Under the pieces are notes generated by a model, which saw only the letters and a program-made list of their open reading frames with translations, was not told the DNA's origin and searched no databases. From JASJBU01 sp963790775 (GTDB taxonomy: Bacteria; Pseudomonadota; Gammaproteobacteria; Chromatiales; Chromatiaceae): 64,000 nt of DNA. A program made the translations under genes and the position numbers. Positions 9,092 to 18,172 of the stretch are shown piece by piece (the stretch's first letter is position 1; every line of letters starts with the position of its first letter). The stretch is from assembly GCA_963790775.1 (NCBI GenBank), contig CAWBPR010000018.1, positions 1 to 64,000 on the forward strand. Direction: 5' to 3'.

Positions 9092-10066
9092 CTAAGCCCT
9101 GGCTAGAAAGATCGCCCGCCTCGGTGCAGGATAACCTTCCACCGTGCGGCTTTGATCGACCGGATCCAGATAGTCTGGCAGGGACTCGAAACGCATCCAG
9201 TCGGTGGCGTGTTGTTCCTCGATCGTGGTCAGCGCAGCGTGAATCAGCCGGATGTCAGAAAAACCGGCGCGGCGTAACCAGCTTTGCAGGGTTTGCGTGG
9301 TGGGAATAAACCAGACATTGCGCATCTTCGCGTAACGTCCCTCTGGCACCAGCACCTCACCATCACCACCCTCTATCACCAGGGTTTCCAGCACCAGTTC
9401 ACCGCCTCTGCGCAAGGCGCCCTTGAGCTCGGAGAGATGCGCAAAGGGGGAGCGGCGATGATAGAAGACGCCCATGGAAAAGACCGTGTCGAACCCCTGC
9501 AGATTAGCTGGCAGGTCTTCTATACCCAATGGCAGGACCTGCAGCGAATGCTGCTCGCCCAGAAAATGCCGGATCGCCTCGAACTGCATGACGAAGAGCT
9601 GCGTGGGATCGATGCCGATGACCTGCCGCGCCCCCTCCCCGACCATGCGCCAGCCGTGGTAGCCGTTACCGCAACCGACATCCAGCACCAATCTGTCTGC
9701 CATTGGCTGGATATGCGGTTGAATCCGATCCCATTTCCAGTCGGAGCGCCATTCGGTTTCGATCGACAGGCCACAGATCTCATACGGCCCCTTGCGCCAG
9801 GGATGCAGCTGCATAAGAGCTTCTGCCAGACTTTGCCGCGCAGCATCGTCACAGTGACTCGCCTTGCCTGCAGTGACCTTGGAAGCATTCAGCTCTACCT
9901 GCTTGATCGGCAGATCAGGAAGTCCACTGATCGCATCCCGCCACCTTGCCAGGTCGCCATGGGGACGCTCCCGCCAGACCCTTTCAACCTGCTCAGGCAG
10001 TTGCTCCAGCCAACGCCCCAGCGGGGAGTCCAGCAAAAGAATGATCCACTCCCAGTTTTGTTTCAT
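9092..10066 (-). CDS. cmoB: tRNA U34 carboxymethyltransferase CmoB
   Basis: CmoB transfers the carboxymethyl group of carboxy-SAM to 5-hydroxyuridine at tRNA position 34, giving cmo5U in the cytoplasm. The 324-residue protein matches the family over its length: PWRKGP, TEWRSDWKWDR, the SAM motif LDVGCGNGYHGWRM, GIDPTQLF, FSMGVFYHRRSP, and the C-terminal TVEGYPAPRRAI. Its ATG overlaps the cmoA stop by four bases (ATGA), so translation is coupled with CmoA, which makes the cofactor. The operon order is cmoA then cmoB, as in enterobacteria. Nothing is missing. Confidence 0.97.
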   Translation of the reverse strand: MKQNWEWIILLLDSPLGRWLEQLPEQVERVWRERPHGDLARWRDAISGLPDLPIKQVELNASKVTAGKASHCDDAARQSLAEALMQLHPWRKGPYEICGLSIETEWRSDWKWDRIQPHIQPMADRLVLDVGCGNGYHGWRMVGEGARQVIGIDPTQLFVMQFEAIRHFLGEQHSLQVLPLGIEDLPANLQGFDTVFSMGVFYHRRSPFAHLSELKGALRRGGELVLETLVIEGGDGEVLVPEGRYAKMRNVWFIPTTQTLQSWLRRAGFSDIRLIHAALTTIEEQHATDWMRFESLPDYLDPVDQSRTVEGYPAPRRAIFLARA

Positions 10067-10800
10067 TTGATCGCCAACAGTGAGACGAAATTAAAACATT
10101 GAAACCAGACCTCAATGGTCTTGAAACCTACCTGCCGGAGACGCTGTTTGTGGGCGTGCAGCGTTTCAGGCAGTAATACATTGTCCAACGCAGTTCGTTT
10201 CTGGCTGATCTCGAGGTCCGAGTAGCCCTGGGCCTTTTTGAAGGCATGGTGCATATCCACGAAGAGGGTTTCCGCTTCCTGAGTGGGCAGACTGATTTTC
10301 TCCGAGAGCACCAGGATACCCTGCTCAAGCATGCCGTCGTAGATCGACTGCAGCAGCGGCTGTCGCTGCGCCAACGGCACGAACTGCAGGGTGAAGTTGA
10401 GCACCACCATCGAGGCATCCCGGATCCGGACATCCTGCACATCTCCACACACCAGATCGATCGGAGCTCCAGCCTCCGACTCATCGATATAACGCTGCGC
10501 CCTCTGCAGCATGGCGGGAGAACTGTCCACCGCAATGATCCGACAGGCGCGGTTGCCGACACCCTGGCGAATAGCCAGGGCGGACGCAGCCAGCGAACAC
10601 CCCAGGTCATAACAGCGGCTGTGGGCGGTGACCCGCTGCCCGGCCAGGGCGCCGATCATGTTGATGATGGTGGCGTAGCCCGGCACGGAGCGCTGGATCA
10701 TATCGGGAAAAACCACCGCCACCCGTTCATCGAACACAAAATCCGCAATCCCGGACTGGATTTCGGCGTAGAGTCTGTCTTGTTCTGAGTTTCCAGCCAT
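10063..10800 (-). CDS. cmoA: Carboxy-S-adenosyl-L-methionine synthase CmoA
   Basis: CmoA makes carboxy-SAM from SAM and prephenate for CmoB. The 245-residue protein has the typical start region FDERVAVVFPDMIQRSVPGY, a SAM-binding segment CYDLGCSLAASAL, the acidic strand IIAVDSSPAML, and NFTLQFVP followed by LSEKI. Length equals the E. coli enzyme (about 247). The gene is the first of the cmoA-cmoB pair and overlaps cmoB by four bases. The start at 10800 fits the family; the gene is divergent from a small cysteine protein gene at 10888, leaving an 87-base shared promoter region. Confidence 0.97.
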   Translation of the reverse strand: MAGNSEQDRLYAEIQSGIADFVFDERVAVVFPDMIQRSVPGYATIINMIGALAGQRVTAHSRCYDLGCSLAASALAIRQGVGNRACRIIAVDSSPAMLQRAQRYIDESEAGAPIDLVCGDVQDVRIRDASMVVLNFTLQFVPLAQRQPLLQSIYDGMLEQGILVLSEKISLPTQEAETLFVDMHHAFKKAQGYSDLEISQKRTALDNVLLPETLHAHKQRLRQVGFKTIEVWFQCFNFVSLLAIK

Positions 10801-10887
10801 GGTGTATGAGTCAGCGAAAAACGCTATTTTACGCGGAATGCCGCTAATGAATAGAATAGGGCTGCAGATCAGACTGGAGCCGGATGC

Positions 10888-11175
10888 ATGGGATTTTTAG
10901 ATTTTCTTCTGACCAGACGCCAGAAACAGAATAAAGTAGCCACCCGGATTGGCCTGGAGGCAGGTCTGTTTGTGATGTGTCCGGTCTGTCATGGAGTGAC
11001 CGAATCCAGAAATCCGCGGGCCTTTATGGAGAAAACAGAGGCTCTGGTGAAGCAGATGGTCGACACAAGACATCCCGATACTGCGCTTTTCGATCAGCAG
11101 GAAAACGAAATCCACAAAACGATTCAACGGGTCGCCAAAGACCTGCCCTATCACTGCACCTGCGAAAGCATCTGA
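10888..11175 (+). CDS. Small conserved-looking protein of unknown function with CxxC motifs
   Basis: A 95-residue protein with an ATG at 10888 and GGAG ten bases upstream. The first dozen residues are amphipathic or hydrophobic (MGFLDFLLTRR). The middle carries CPVC and the end CTC, a spacing that could hold a metal or form disulfides. The central part is charged and probably helical. I do not recognise a family. It is divergent from cmoA and convergent with the transporter gene, whose stop lies ten bases past its own. The good ribosome site and isolated frame make it likely real. Confidence 0.6.
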   Translation: MGFLDFLLTRRQKQNKVATRIGLEAGLFVMCPVCHGVTESRNPRAFMEKTEALVKQMVDTRHPDTALFDQQENEIHKTIQRVAKDLPYHCTCESI

Positions 11176-11184
11176 ATCGACCGT

Positions 11185-12462
11185 TCAATCACTTTCGAGC
11201 GCGCTTGCCGCTCGATGACCCGCTTCAACATCCACCCTTGAGAGCAGCAGCGCCCCGATCACGAACAACACACTCACCGACAGAATGGCGATACGGGAAT
11301 CACCGCTGAGGACACCAACCCACCCCATCAGCATGGGACCCAGCACCACGGCGAATTTACCCAGCATATTGTAAAAGCCAAAGAACTCCCCTGCCTGGTC
11401 ACGGGGAATCAAGCGGGCATAGAGTGAGCGGGACAGGGCCTGAATGCCGCCCTGCACCATTCCGATGGCCACTGCCAACAGATAGAATTCCCAGATAGCC
11501 TGCATGCGATAGGCCCACAGCAGAATCAGAAAATAGATAAAGATCGCCAGCATGATGCCCTGTTTGGGTCCGCGCCTGGCGCCAATTCTTCCAAATATCA
11601 GCGCCGCAGGAAATCCAACGAACTGGGTGATCAACAGGGCGACCATCAGATTGTTGGCATCGAAACCGATCGACAGGCCATAGTCCACCGCCATGCGTAC
11701 AATGGTATCCACGCCGTCGATATAGCACCAATACGCTAGCAGGAAGAGAAAGGTAATGCGCAACTGGCGGATTTTCCGGAACGTCAAACGCAGCTGTCTG
11801 AACCCGCCGCTTATCCAGCCTTCGCCCGACTGGCTGACGGACGATTCCCTGACGAAGAGCAGGAGCGGGATCGAGAACAACGCCCACCAGGCGGCAACCA
11901 GGATGAAAGAGAGACGCACCGCCTCTGATGCGTCCTTCAGTCCAAAATATCCGGGGTAGAGCGTCATCAACACCGCAAAGGCAAACAACAGCCCACCCCC
12001 GAGATAACCCAGGGCAAAGCCAAGCGAGGAAACCTTGTCATAGCGTGACTTATCGGTCACATCGATAAGCAGGGCATCGTAAAAGATATTACTGCCGGAG
12101 AACCCTGTCAGCGCCAGACCATAGAGCACCAGCGCCGCCACCCAGCTACCCATAGCCACCAGGTAGAGGGCGCCGGTCATGACTATCCCCATGCTGGCGA
12201 AAAACAGTAGAAAACCTTTCTTGCTGCCGGCCTGATCAGCAATCGCCCCCAGCACCGGAGCCAGACAGACGATCACCATACTGGCCACGGAGTTGGCAAG
12301 AGCCAGTCGCAAAGTGCTTTCAGTGGCCGCTACGCCGGTGCTCCAGAACTGCTTGAAAAAAACCGGGAAGAATCCGGCCATTACCGTCGTGGCAAAGGCG
12401 GAATTGGCCCAGTCATAGAAGGCCCAGGCCAGGACACCTCGCTTTTGCCGGGCTCGCTGCAT
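11185..12462 (-). CDS. Major facilitator superfamily transporter, UMF1/Atg22-like
   Basis: A 425-residue inner-membrane protein with about 12 hydrophobic spans. The N-terminus LAWAFYDWANSAFATTVMAG is the hallmark of the UMF1 family (bacterial relatives of the vacuolar effluxer Atg22). Other typical pieces are PVLGAIADQAGSKK between spans 2 and 3, FYDALLIDVT and the late GGIQALSRSLYARLIP. Members are thought to export small solutes such as amino acids; the substrate here is unknown. It ends just before the convergent small cysteine protein gene and is preceded by about 100 bases separating it from the response regulator upstream, so it may share that transcript. Confidence 0.88.
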   Translation of the reverse strand: MQRARQKRGVLAWAFYDWANSAFATTVMAGFFPVFFKQFWSTGVAATESTLRLALANSVASMVIVCLAPVLGAIADQAGSKKGFLLFFASMGIVMTGALYLVAMGSWVAALVLYGLALTGFSGSNIFYDALLIDVTDKSRYDKVSSLGFALGYLGGGLLFAFAVLMTLYPGYFGLKDASEAVRLSFILVAAWWALFSIPLLLFVRESSVSQSGEGWISGGFRQLRLTFRKIRQLRITFLFLLAYWCYIDGVDTIVRMAVDYGLSIGFDANNLMVALLITQFVGFPAALIFGRIGARRGPKQGIMLAIFIYFLILLWAYRMQAIWEFYLLAVAIGMVQGGIQALSRSLYARLIPRDQAGEFFGFYNMLGKFAVVLGPMLMGWVGVLSGDSRIAILSVSVLFVIGALLLSRVDVEAGHRAASALESD

Positions 12463-12560
12463 ACGTTTTTTAGGAGCTAAAGCAGTGCCGGCTGCATCAC
12501 TAGACGCTTCGCAAGCCGGGCCGACAGATTGCCTTGCCTGAACCGGCAGTATCTCCTGCT

Positions 12561-13187
12561 TTAAGCATTCGCGTCATTGCTGATATTTGCCAGCATCGCC
12601 ATCCGCACCAGATCCGCCAGTGAAGTGGCCTGCATCTTTTCCATGACCCGGGCGCGGTGCGCCTCGACCGTTTTGGCGCTGACCCCAAGGGCGGAAGCGA
12701 TCTCTTTATTTGCCTTGCCGCCGGTGACCATCGCCATGACCTCATGTTCACGGGGCGTAAGACGGGCCAGGCGGGTTGCGATCTCAGCCTTTTGCGACTG
12801 TTTGTCGCGTTGCTGTTCATCCAGCAACAGGGCGTGGCGGATGCTCTCCAGCAGCAACTCATCATTGAAGGGCTTCTCAATGAAATCCACCGCGCCTGCT
12901 TTCATGGCACGGATCGCCATTGGAACGTCACCGTGGCCGGTGATAATGATCACCGGAATGGTAATCCGTTGCTCTGACAGATATTCCTGAAGCTCCAGAC
13001 CACTCATCCCGGGCATGCGGACATCGAGCAACAGACAGCCTGAGCGTCCCGGATAGTAGTTTTCAATGAACGCATTGGCTGACTCGAAGGTTTTCACCTC
13101 CATGGCAACCGACTCGATCAGCCATTTGAGTGAACTGCGTATTGCCTGGTCATCATCGACCACGAAGACTGTTGGTTTGTTATTCAT
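12561..13187 (-). CDS. FixJ/NarL-type response regulator (receiver + LuxR HTH)
   Basis: A 208-residue cytoplasmic regulator. Receiver domain residues ~5-118 show the acidic pocket VVDDD at 10-13, the phosphoacceptor D55 in LLLDVRMPG, the switch residue in IITGHGD and the lysine in EKPF. A linker follows, then a LuxR-type HTH with LTPREHEVM and NKEIASALGVSAKTVEAHR. The arrangement is that of FixJ, TodT and StyR. It sits five bases after the stop of the sensor kinase gene, so the two form one operon and almost certainly a cognate pair. Targets are unknown. Confidence 0.93.
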   Translation of the reverse strand: MNNKPTVFVVDDDQAIRSSLKWLIESVAMEVKTFESANAFIENYYPGRSGCLLLDVRMPGMSGLELQEYLSEQRITIPVIIITGHGDVPMAIRAMKAGAVDFIEKPFNDELLLESIRHALLLDEQQRDKQSQKAEIATRLARLTPREHEVMAMVTGGKANKEIASALGVSAKTVEAHRARVMEKMQATSLADLVRMAMLANISNDANA

Positions 13188-13192
13188 AGATT

Positions 13193-15745
13193 TTAAAATC
13201 CTGGCAGTACCAGATTGGGATCAGATGGGAGCACCACTCTGAATTCAGCGCCCTTGCCTAGTTCGGAAGTCGCAGAGATCTTTCCGTTATGCGACTCAAC
13301 AATCTTGCGGCTGATGGGCAGGCCCATCCCCATCCCACTCTCTTTGGTGGAGAAAAAAGCATCAAACAGATGCTCAATATTTTCTGCTTGAATACCTGGT
13401 CCCGTGTCCTTGACCAATACTTCAACCTGATCATCCCCAATTCTCCGGGTGATCAGTTCCAATTTACGGCGATCAACATCCACCTGTTTCATGGCATCGA
13501 TCGCATTGCGGACCAGATTCAACAAAACCTGTTCAATCTGCACCAGATCCAATTCAGCCGCCAAGGGGCCCGGTGATAACTGCAAGCTCACATCCACCTG
13601 ATGCTTTTCCGCGACATATTCGACAAAAGAGGCCACTTCCAGGACCAGGTGGTTCAGATTGACCACCGAGTGCTGCTGCGGTCGTTTGCCAACCAGGGCC
13701 CGCAAGCGTTTGATTATCTCCCCCGCGCGTTCAGCCTGCACCGTGATCTGCGCCATCGCATCAACCAGCTCGGCTTCGCCGCCCATCCCGGTCTGCAGCC
13801 TGCGCACACAACCACTGGCGAAATTCACGATTGCGGATAGCGGCTGATTCAACTCATGCGCAAGACCGGTAGCCATTTCACCCATGGTGCTGAGACGGCA
13901 GACATGCACCAACTCTGACTGGTGCTGTCTGCTCTGCTGTTCTGCAGTACGCACCTGGGTGATATCCCGCCCGTACAGATTGACATACTGAAGGTCCAGA
14001 ACAGGTACCATCAAGAGCGAAAATATCTGTTCTTCCAGATTGATATCATATTCCTGGTTTAACCCGTCCTTCATGGCATCGAAGATCAGGTTCCGCCAGT
14101 AGAGCGGCAGTGTCTGTCCGCGTTCACATCCCCAATATTCCAGCAGCGGCTCACTTGCGGTATTGGCGTAGATAATCACGCCCCGGTTATTCACCCTTAA
14201 CACCGGACTGGGATTCTCACTGGTAAATTTGGCCAGGCTCTGAATCCGCTTTTCCGCCTCCTCCCTTTCACTGACATCCCTGAGATAGATGGTGAACACC
14301 GTCCTCTCTTTCAGCTGTATCGGCATTACGGAGCATTCAATCGGCCTTTCACTGCCGTAGGCATCGACACTCAACATCTTTTGCGCCCTGCATAATTTCG
14401 GCAGTGTCTCTTTCTGGCGGCAACGCACCAGCATCTCCCGAATCCGAAGATGATCTCTGGGATGAATGACCAGCAGGTCGAGAGGATTTCCCAACAATTG
14501 CTCCCTGGAATACCCGAAAGACTCCTCCGCTGTGATGTTTGCCTCGATGATCAGACCTGTATTATCGACCGTTATGATCGGGTCCAAAGAATTTTCCAGC
14601 AATGCGCCCTTCAGTGCTTCAGACTCTCGGATACGATATTCCTGAGCAACCTTGGTTTCATCCTTGACATAGCTCACCTGTTGAAAAAGCTCCTGAAGAC
14701 GATATTCAAGCAGCAGCAACTGGTTGCCTCGTCCAGGAGTTTTCTGCTCGATACCCAAAGCATTGTGACCGAAACTGGATATCCTGTTCAAAATATGGCT
14801 GAGGCGGGATGAGATGAGAAAAAATATGATGGTAAACGCTGCCACATAGACAAACGCCTCAAAAAAACGCTTTTGCCTGATGGAGCTTAGAATGTGTTGC
14901 AGCTTTTCTGTCAGGCGCGAACGCGAGATAAATGTATAAAACTGTACATTCTTGTCCGGCGCCAGATAGAGGGCAAGTGCCTGGGATGTAATGAGATACT
15001 CTTCTTGCCAGTCTTCGAGATGGCTGGCTGGTCCCACCAGGTTTTTTTCGCTGCTGGCCAGCACCCTTTGCTGATCGCCTTCAAACAGGCCGATCACAAC
15101 CCCCTCCAGTCCGGCATACTGCTGCGATGCCGTCAAAAACTCATCATTGACCGGCATCACCAGCATCAGTATCGCGCGCTTCTCCTGGGCGCCGGAGGCT
15201 ATCTCTGCCCAGGTGATGAAATAGGGCACCTCCCAGAGCGTCGTGGTGACGCCTTTAAGCTCCTTGTCGAAGAGCTCCAAGGCCAGGTCGATGGGAAATG
15301 CATGGTCCTGTTGATGGTAGATCTCCCTGGGATTGCCATCCAGATCCAATAACAGCACGTGGCTGGGTTCCACCGAACCGCTCAATGGCAACCCCTGCTT
15401 CATCCATGGGCTCGGCTGGTTGAAGAAGACAAAGGTCTTTTCCCTGCTCTGCTCCCAATCTGTTGAATAGACATGTCTAACCAAACGCCAGTTCTGCGCA
15501 AGATTTTCGGTTGCCTTGTCTAAATCCGTCAGAAAATATTCAAACCGGCGCCGCGTATCGGCTGCGCGAATCTCCAGGCGACTTTCAAGATCCTCCTGAA
15601 AGAAGCTTCCCAGCTCGTGAGTCTGAAAAGGATCGATAATCAACCAGACGATGATGCCACAAAACAGCCCGACGAAGACAGATATCCAGGGTAATGGAAT
15701 ACGCTCTATCCAGCTTCGGTACCTGCTACTGTCAGGAGAAAACAT
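13193..15745 (-). CDS. Membrane sensor histidine kinase with extracytoplasmic sensor and two PAS domains
   Basis: An 850-residue kinase. One membrane span at ~18-40 (ISVFVGLFCGIIVWLIIDP) and a second near 290-315 enclose a periplasmic region of about 250 residues. A coiled linker and PAS domain (LDPIITVDNTGLIIEANITA) follow, then a second PAS (SPVLRVNNRGVIIYAN), HisKA with GLAHELNQPLSAI carrying the phospho-accepting histidine, and an ATPase domain with N-box NLVRNAIDAM and VKDTGPGIQ. The HELNQPL type is the FixL/DctB/TodS group. The kinase lies directly upstream of its response regulator. A strong minus-strand terminator lies 120 bases before the start and could attenuate entry into this operon. 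The signal is unknown. Confidence 0.92.
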   Translation of the reverse strand: MFSPDSSRYRSWIERIPLPWISVFVGLFCGIIVWLIIDPFQTHELGSFFQEDLESRLEIRAADTRRRFEYFLTDLDKATENLAQNWRLVRHVYSTDWEQSREKTFVFFNQPSPWMKQGLPLSGSVEPSHVLLLDLDGNPREIYHQQDHAFPIDLALELFDKELKGVTTTLWEVPYFITWAEIASGAQEKRAILMLVMPVNDEFLTASQQYAGLEGVVIGLFEGDQQRVLASSEKNLVGPASHLEDWQEEYLITSQALALYLAPDKNVQFYTFISRSRLTEKLQHILSSIRQKRFFEAFVYVAAFTIIFFLISSRLSHILNRISSFGHNALGIEQKTPGRGNQLLLLEYRLQELFQQVSYVKDETKVAQEYRIRESEALKGALLENSLDPIITVDNTGLIIEANITAEESFGYSREQLLGNPLDLLVIHPRDHLRIREMLVRCRQKETLPKLCRAQKMLSVDAYGSERPIECSVMPIQLKERTVFTIYLRDVSEREEAEKRIQSLAKFTSENPSPVLRVNNRGVIIYANTASEPLLEYWGCERGQTLPLYWRNLIFDAMKDGLNQEYDINLEEQIFSLLMVPVLDLQYVNLYGRDITQVRTAEQQSRQHQSELVHVCRLSTMGEMATGLAHELNQPLSAIVNFASGCVRRLQTGMGGEAELVDAMAQITVQAERAGEIIKRLRALVGKRPQQHSVVNLNHLVLEVASFVEYVAEKHQVDVSLQLSPGPLAAELDLVQIEQVLLNLVRNAIDAMKQVDVDRRKLELITRRIGDDQVEVLVKDTGPGIQAENIEHLFDAFFSTKESGMGMGLPISRKIVESHNGKISATSELGKGAEFRVVLPSDPNLVLPGF

Positions 15746-15867
15746 CAGTAATTCTAATAGTTTCTAATTTTATCTGAGTGGAACCCCATAGGGATTTCCT
15801 TTTTTACCCTTCTTGGAGAGATAAATCCAGACAGGCATTGAGTAAACCACCAAAAGATCACACTGGA
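15746..15867. other. Leader between the terminator hairpin and the kinase gene
   Basis: About 120 non-coding bases downstream of the minus-strand terminator and upstream of the kinase start. The kinase promoter could lie here if the terminator is complete, or readthrough could supply it. No clear promoter box was found. Confidence 0.35.
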
Positions 15868-15896
15868 ATAAAAAAAAGAGGCACCAAAGGTGCCTC
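15868..15896 (-). terminator. Rho-independent terminator on the minus strand
   Basis: The stem GAGGCACC/GGTGCCTC (15878-15885 with 15889-15896) closes a three-base loop. Read on the minus strand it is followed by eight T residues. No annotated minus-strand gene ends here; the nearest minus gene upstream, pabB, is separated by a plus-strand gene. It therefore ends an unannotated short transcript or acts as an attenuator before the kinase operon. Confidence 0.75.
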
Positions 15897-16140
15897 ATAG
15901 GGGTTTCGAAGATTACCTCGATAAACTGTATTGTTGTTCTCAAAACAGCAGTTTGAATATGAGCCCACACGCCGACTGTAGACTGGGGTATCTACAACCT
16001 GTCTCGCGATCAAACCGCAGTTCACATTACAACGTCGATATTGAAATCAGTCTCACTGTCTACCATCCTCACTCAGTGTTCAATCAACCTTGCAATGCGC
16101 TTCCCTCCATCCTCCCCGGCTTATTGTTTCAACCTATTTA
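15868..16140 (-). ncRNA. Candidate small RNA or regulatory leader ending at the orphan terminator
   Basis: The minus-strand segment before the terminator has no credible protein frame. It contains two copies of GAGGATGG (plus-strand complement at 16107-16114 and 16063-16070) within purine-rich stretches that hold five GGA trinucleotides. GGA clusters are the binding sites of CsrA/RsmA-type regulators, but the hairpin series of CsrB/RsmZ is not evident. The 5' end is a guess; no clear promoter was found. It could equally be the 5' leader of the kinase mRNA. Confidence 0.3.
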
Positions 16141-16240
16141 TTCAGGGTGAGAAAAGTATCCAATATAATGCTTTATGCTGATACCCGGATGATTGCCCCA
16201 TTTACTAAGGGATTATCCCCGCCTGTAAAGTACCTCTGTG

Positions 16241-16246
16241 TATAAT
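16241..16246 (+). promoter_or_regulatory. Possible -10 box directly before the RDD gene
   Basis: A perfect TATAAT lies ten bases before the ATG at 16256, with no ribosome site between. If used, the transcript would start within a few bases of the ATG, giving a leaderless mRNA. No good -35 box was found. Confidence 0.3.
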
Positions 16247-16255
16247 TAATACCCC

Positions 16256-16705
16256 ATGAATAATCAGAATCCCTCCTCTTCTCACCCCCCCGCCACTGTA
16301 GGTTTTTTCCGGCGGCTGGGCGCCATGCTATACGACGGATTGCTGTTGTTTGCCCTGATGGCGGTTGCGACCACCCTGATCACCCTGCCATTTGGAATGC
16401 CTGGCGGAGCAGGTCGAATTGTATATCAGGTTTTCTTGTTCGAAATTATTCCACTGATCTTCTTTAGCGGATTTTGGGTCCACGGAGGACAGACATTGGG
16501 TATGCGCGCCTGGAAGCTCAAACTGATCAGAGCAGACAGCAACCCGGTATGCTGGAGTGATGCGTTTAAAAGGTATCTGGCCGTGCATCTTTCCTGGCTC
16601 GCGCTGGGTCTGGGCTTTCTGATGATTTTCGTTGATCCGGGAAACCTGGCTTGGCACGACCGGCTCTCAAACACACGTCTGATTATGCTAAAAAAAGACA
16701 CCTAG
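16256..16705 (+). CDS. RDD-family membrane protein
   Basis: A 149-residue inner-membrane protein. The RDD signature is seen as FFRRLGAMLYDGLLLFALM near residue 14 (R and D in the first span), followed by a second span and then GQTLGMRAWKLKLIRAD, the conserved post-span loop, and a final WLALGLGFLMIF span ending WHDRLSNTRLI. Function of the family is not settled; roles in ion exchange or as transporter accessories have been proposed. It is a single plus-strand gene between two minus-strand blocks, convergent with pabB (stop codons ten bases apart). It has no visible ribosome site. Confidence 0.85.
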   Translation: MNNQNPSSSHPPATVGFFRRLGAMLYDGLLLFALMAVATTLITLPFGMPGGAGRIVYQVFLFEIIPLIFFSGFWVHGGQTLGMRAWKLKLIRADSNPVCWSDAFKRYLAVHLSWLALGLGFLMIFVDPGNLAWHDRLSNTRLIMLKKDT

Positions 16706-16714
16706 GCTGGCAGT

Positions 16715-18100
16715 TCACTTCCCCGTCTCCGGATCGCAACCCAGTGCGTCAAAAAGCGCTGCAGCCTTGTCGAGCGTCTCCTGATATTCGGCTTCTGCGC
16801 TGGAGTCAGCCACGATACCGCCGCCTGTCCAAAAACTGATCTTTTCAGCCGAGTTGACGAGTGTCCGGATGGCGATATTACAATCCATGTCGCCATCGAA
16901 GCCGATGTAACCGATCGAACCGCAATAAACCCCGCGCCTGGCGCGTTCGAGTTCTTCAATGATCTGCATGGCTCGCAGCTTTGGAGCACCGGTAATCGAC
17001 CCGCCCGGAAAACAGGCGCGCAGCAGACTGATCGCATCCTCGCCTGCAGCCAACTCACCCACCACCGTACTCACCATGTGGTGCACCCGGGCAAAGCTCT
17101 GAATCTGAAACAGAGCTGACACTCCGACACTGCCGGTGTTACAGACTTTACCAAGATCATTACGCATCAGATCCACAATCATCAGATTCTCTGCACGGTC
17201 CTTTTCACTTGCCGCCAGTTGACTGAGGGCTCTGCGGTCTTGTACTGGATCGCTATGGCGCGGCGCGGTTCCTTTGATAGGGCAGGTTTGCACTTTCCCT
17301 TGTCTGACACTCAGGAATCGCTCCGGAGAAGAGCTCAGGACACTTCCAAACGGCAGTTCCAGATAGGCGCTGAATGGCGCCGGGTTTACCTTGCGCAATC
17401 GCTGGTAAGCTGACCAGGGATCACCCTCCACCGCTGCCTGAAAACACTGGGCAAAGTTGACCTGATAACAGTCTCCTTCTCGAATATAGCGCTGTATCCT
17501 GCTGAAACACTCCAGATAATCGGATTTACTCAGATTCGACTGGATTGCTGCAAGCAGGCGCAAAGGCGGAGCCGCAGATCGTCCGGGATGACTGAACAAG
17601 TCGATCAAGCTCTCCCAGCTGCGCGCTGTTTGTGGATCTCTGCCCTCACCGCAAAGCCAGGTGTTTTGCTCCTGATGATCAACGATCAGCGCCCAGTCAT
17701 ACAGACCAACCGCCATTTCAGGCATGCCATCTGCTGGTTCCAACAATGCCGGCAACTGTTCAATGCGTCGCGCCAGATCGTAGGAGAAATAACCAATCGC
17801 CCCACCGGTAAAAGGCAGATCAGTCTGTGAGGGCGCTGCCGCGACGGCAAGCTGGCTGCGCAGCAGGCCGAACGGATCTTCAGCCGATCTTGCAACGGCG
17901 CCGGCAGCCTGCAGCTCCGTAATCTCGCCCCTGGTGATCAATGTCCGGTAAGGCGCGGCCGTGATGATGTCAAATCGACCCTGCTCGATCATCGGCCTGG
18001 CGCTGTCGATAAACACCGGCCAGGGAAGATGACGAACGGATTCGAACAGCACGGCGCTGTCGCCGCGATAGGGTAGACGCTGCTTGCGGGGGAAATTCAC
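16715..18100 (-). CDS. pabB: Aminodeoxychorismate synthase component I PabB
   Basis: PabB converts chorismate plus ammonia (from the PabA glutaminase) to 4-amino-4-deoxychorismate for folate synthesis. The 461-residue protein has the chorismate-binding fold: N-terminal FIDSARP, FDIITAAPY, then SPERFLSV, CPIKGTAPR, VDLMRNDLGKVC, GSITGAPKLRAMQIIEELE, and C-terminal FWTGGGIVADS. The PIKGTxxR form with a lysine fits PabB rather than a TrpE. It begins with GTG at 18100. It follows purA on the same strand after about 70 bases that include a GC-rich hairpin, so it may be the last gene of that transcript. Confidence 0.93.
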   Translation of the reverse strand: MNFPRKQRLPYRGDSAVLFESVRHLPWPVFIDSARPMIEQGRFDIITAAPYRTLITRGEITELQAAGAVARSAEDPFGLLRSQLAVAAAPSQTDLPFTGGAIGYFSYDLARRIEQLPALLEPADGMPEMAVGLYDWALIVDHQEQNTWLCGEGRDPQTARSWESLIDLFSHPGRSAAPPLRLLAAIQSNLSKSDYLECFSRIQRYIREGDCYQVNFAQCFQAAVEGDPWSAYQRLRKVNPAPFSAYLELPFGSVLSSSPERFLSVRQGKVQTCPIKGTAPRHSDPVQDRRALSQLAASEKDRAENLMIVDLMRNDLGKVCNTGSVGVSALFQIQSFARVHHMVSTVVGELAAGEDAISLLRACFPGGSITGAPKLRAMQIIEELERARRGVYCGSIGYIGFDGDMDCNIAIRTLVNSAEKISFWTGGGIVADSSAEAEYQETLDKAAALFDALGCDPETGK

Positions 18101-18121
18101 CTGGTAGGGGAAGGGAGCATG

Positions 18122-18152
18122 CCGCGCCCCCCCATTGAATGAGGGGGAGCGC
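18122..18152 (-). other. GC-rich hairpin between purA and pabB
   Basis: A GCGC-plus-C-run arm pairs with a G-run-plus-GCGC arm around an AT-rich loop containing CATT/AATG. There is no T-run on either side, so it is not a standard terminator; it could moderate readthrough or protect an mRNA end. Confidence 0.35.
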
Positions 18153-18172
18153 GATGATTGAGCGTCTCTGAA

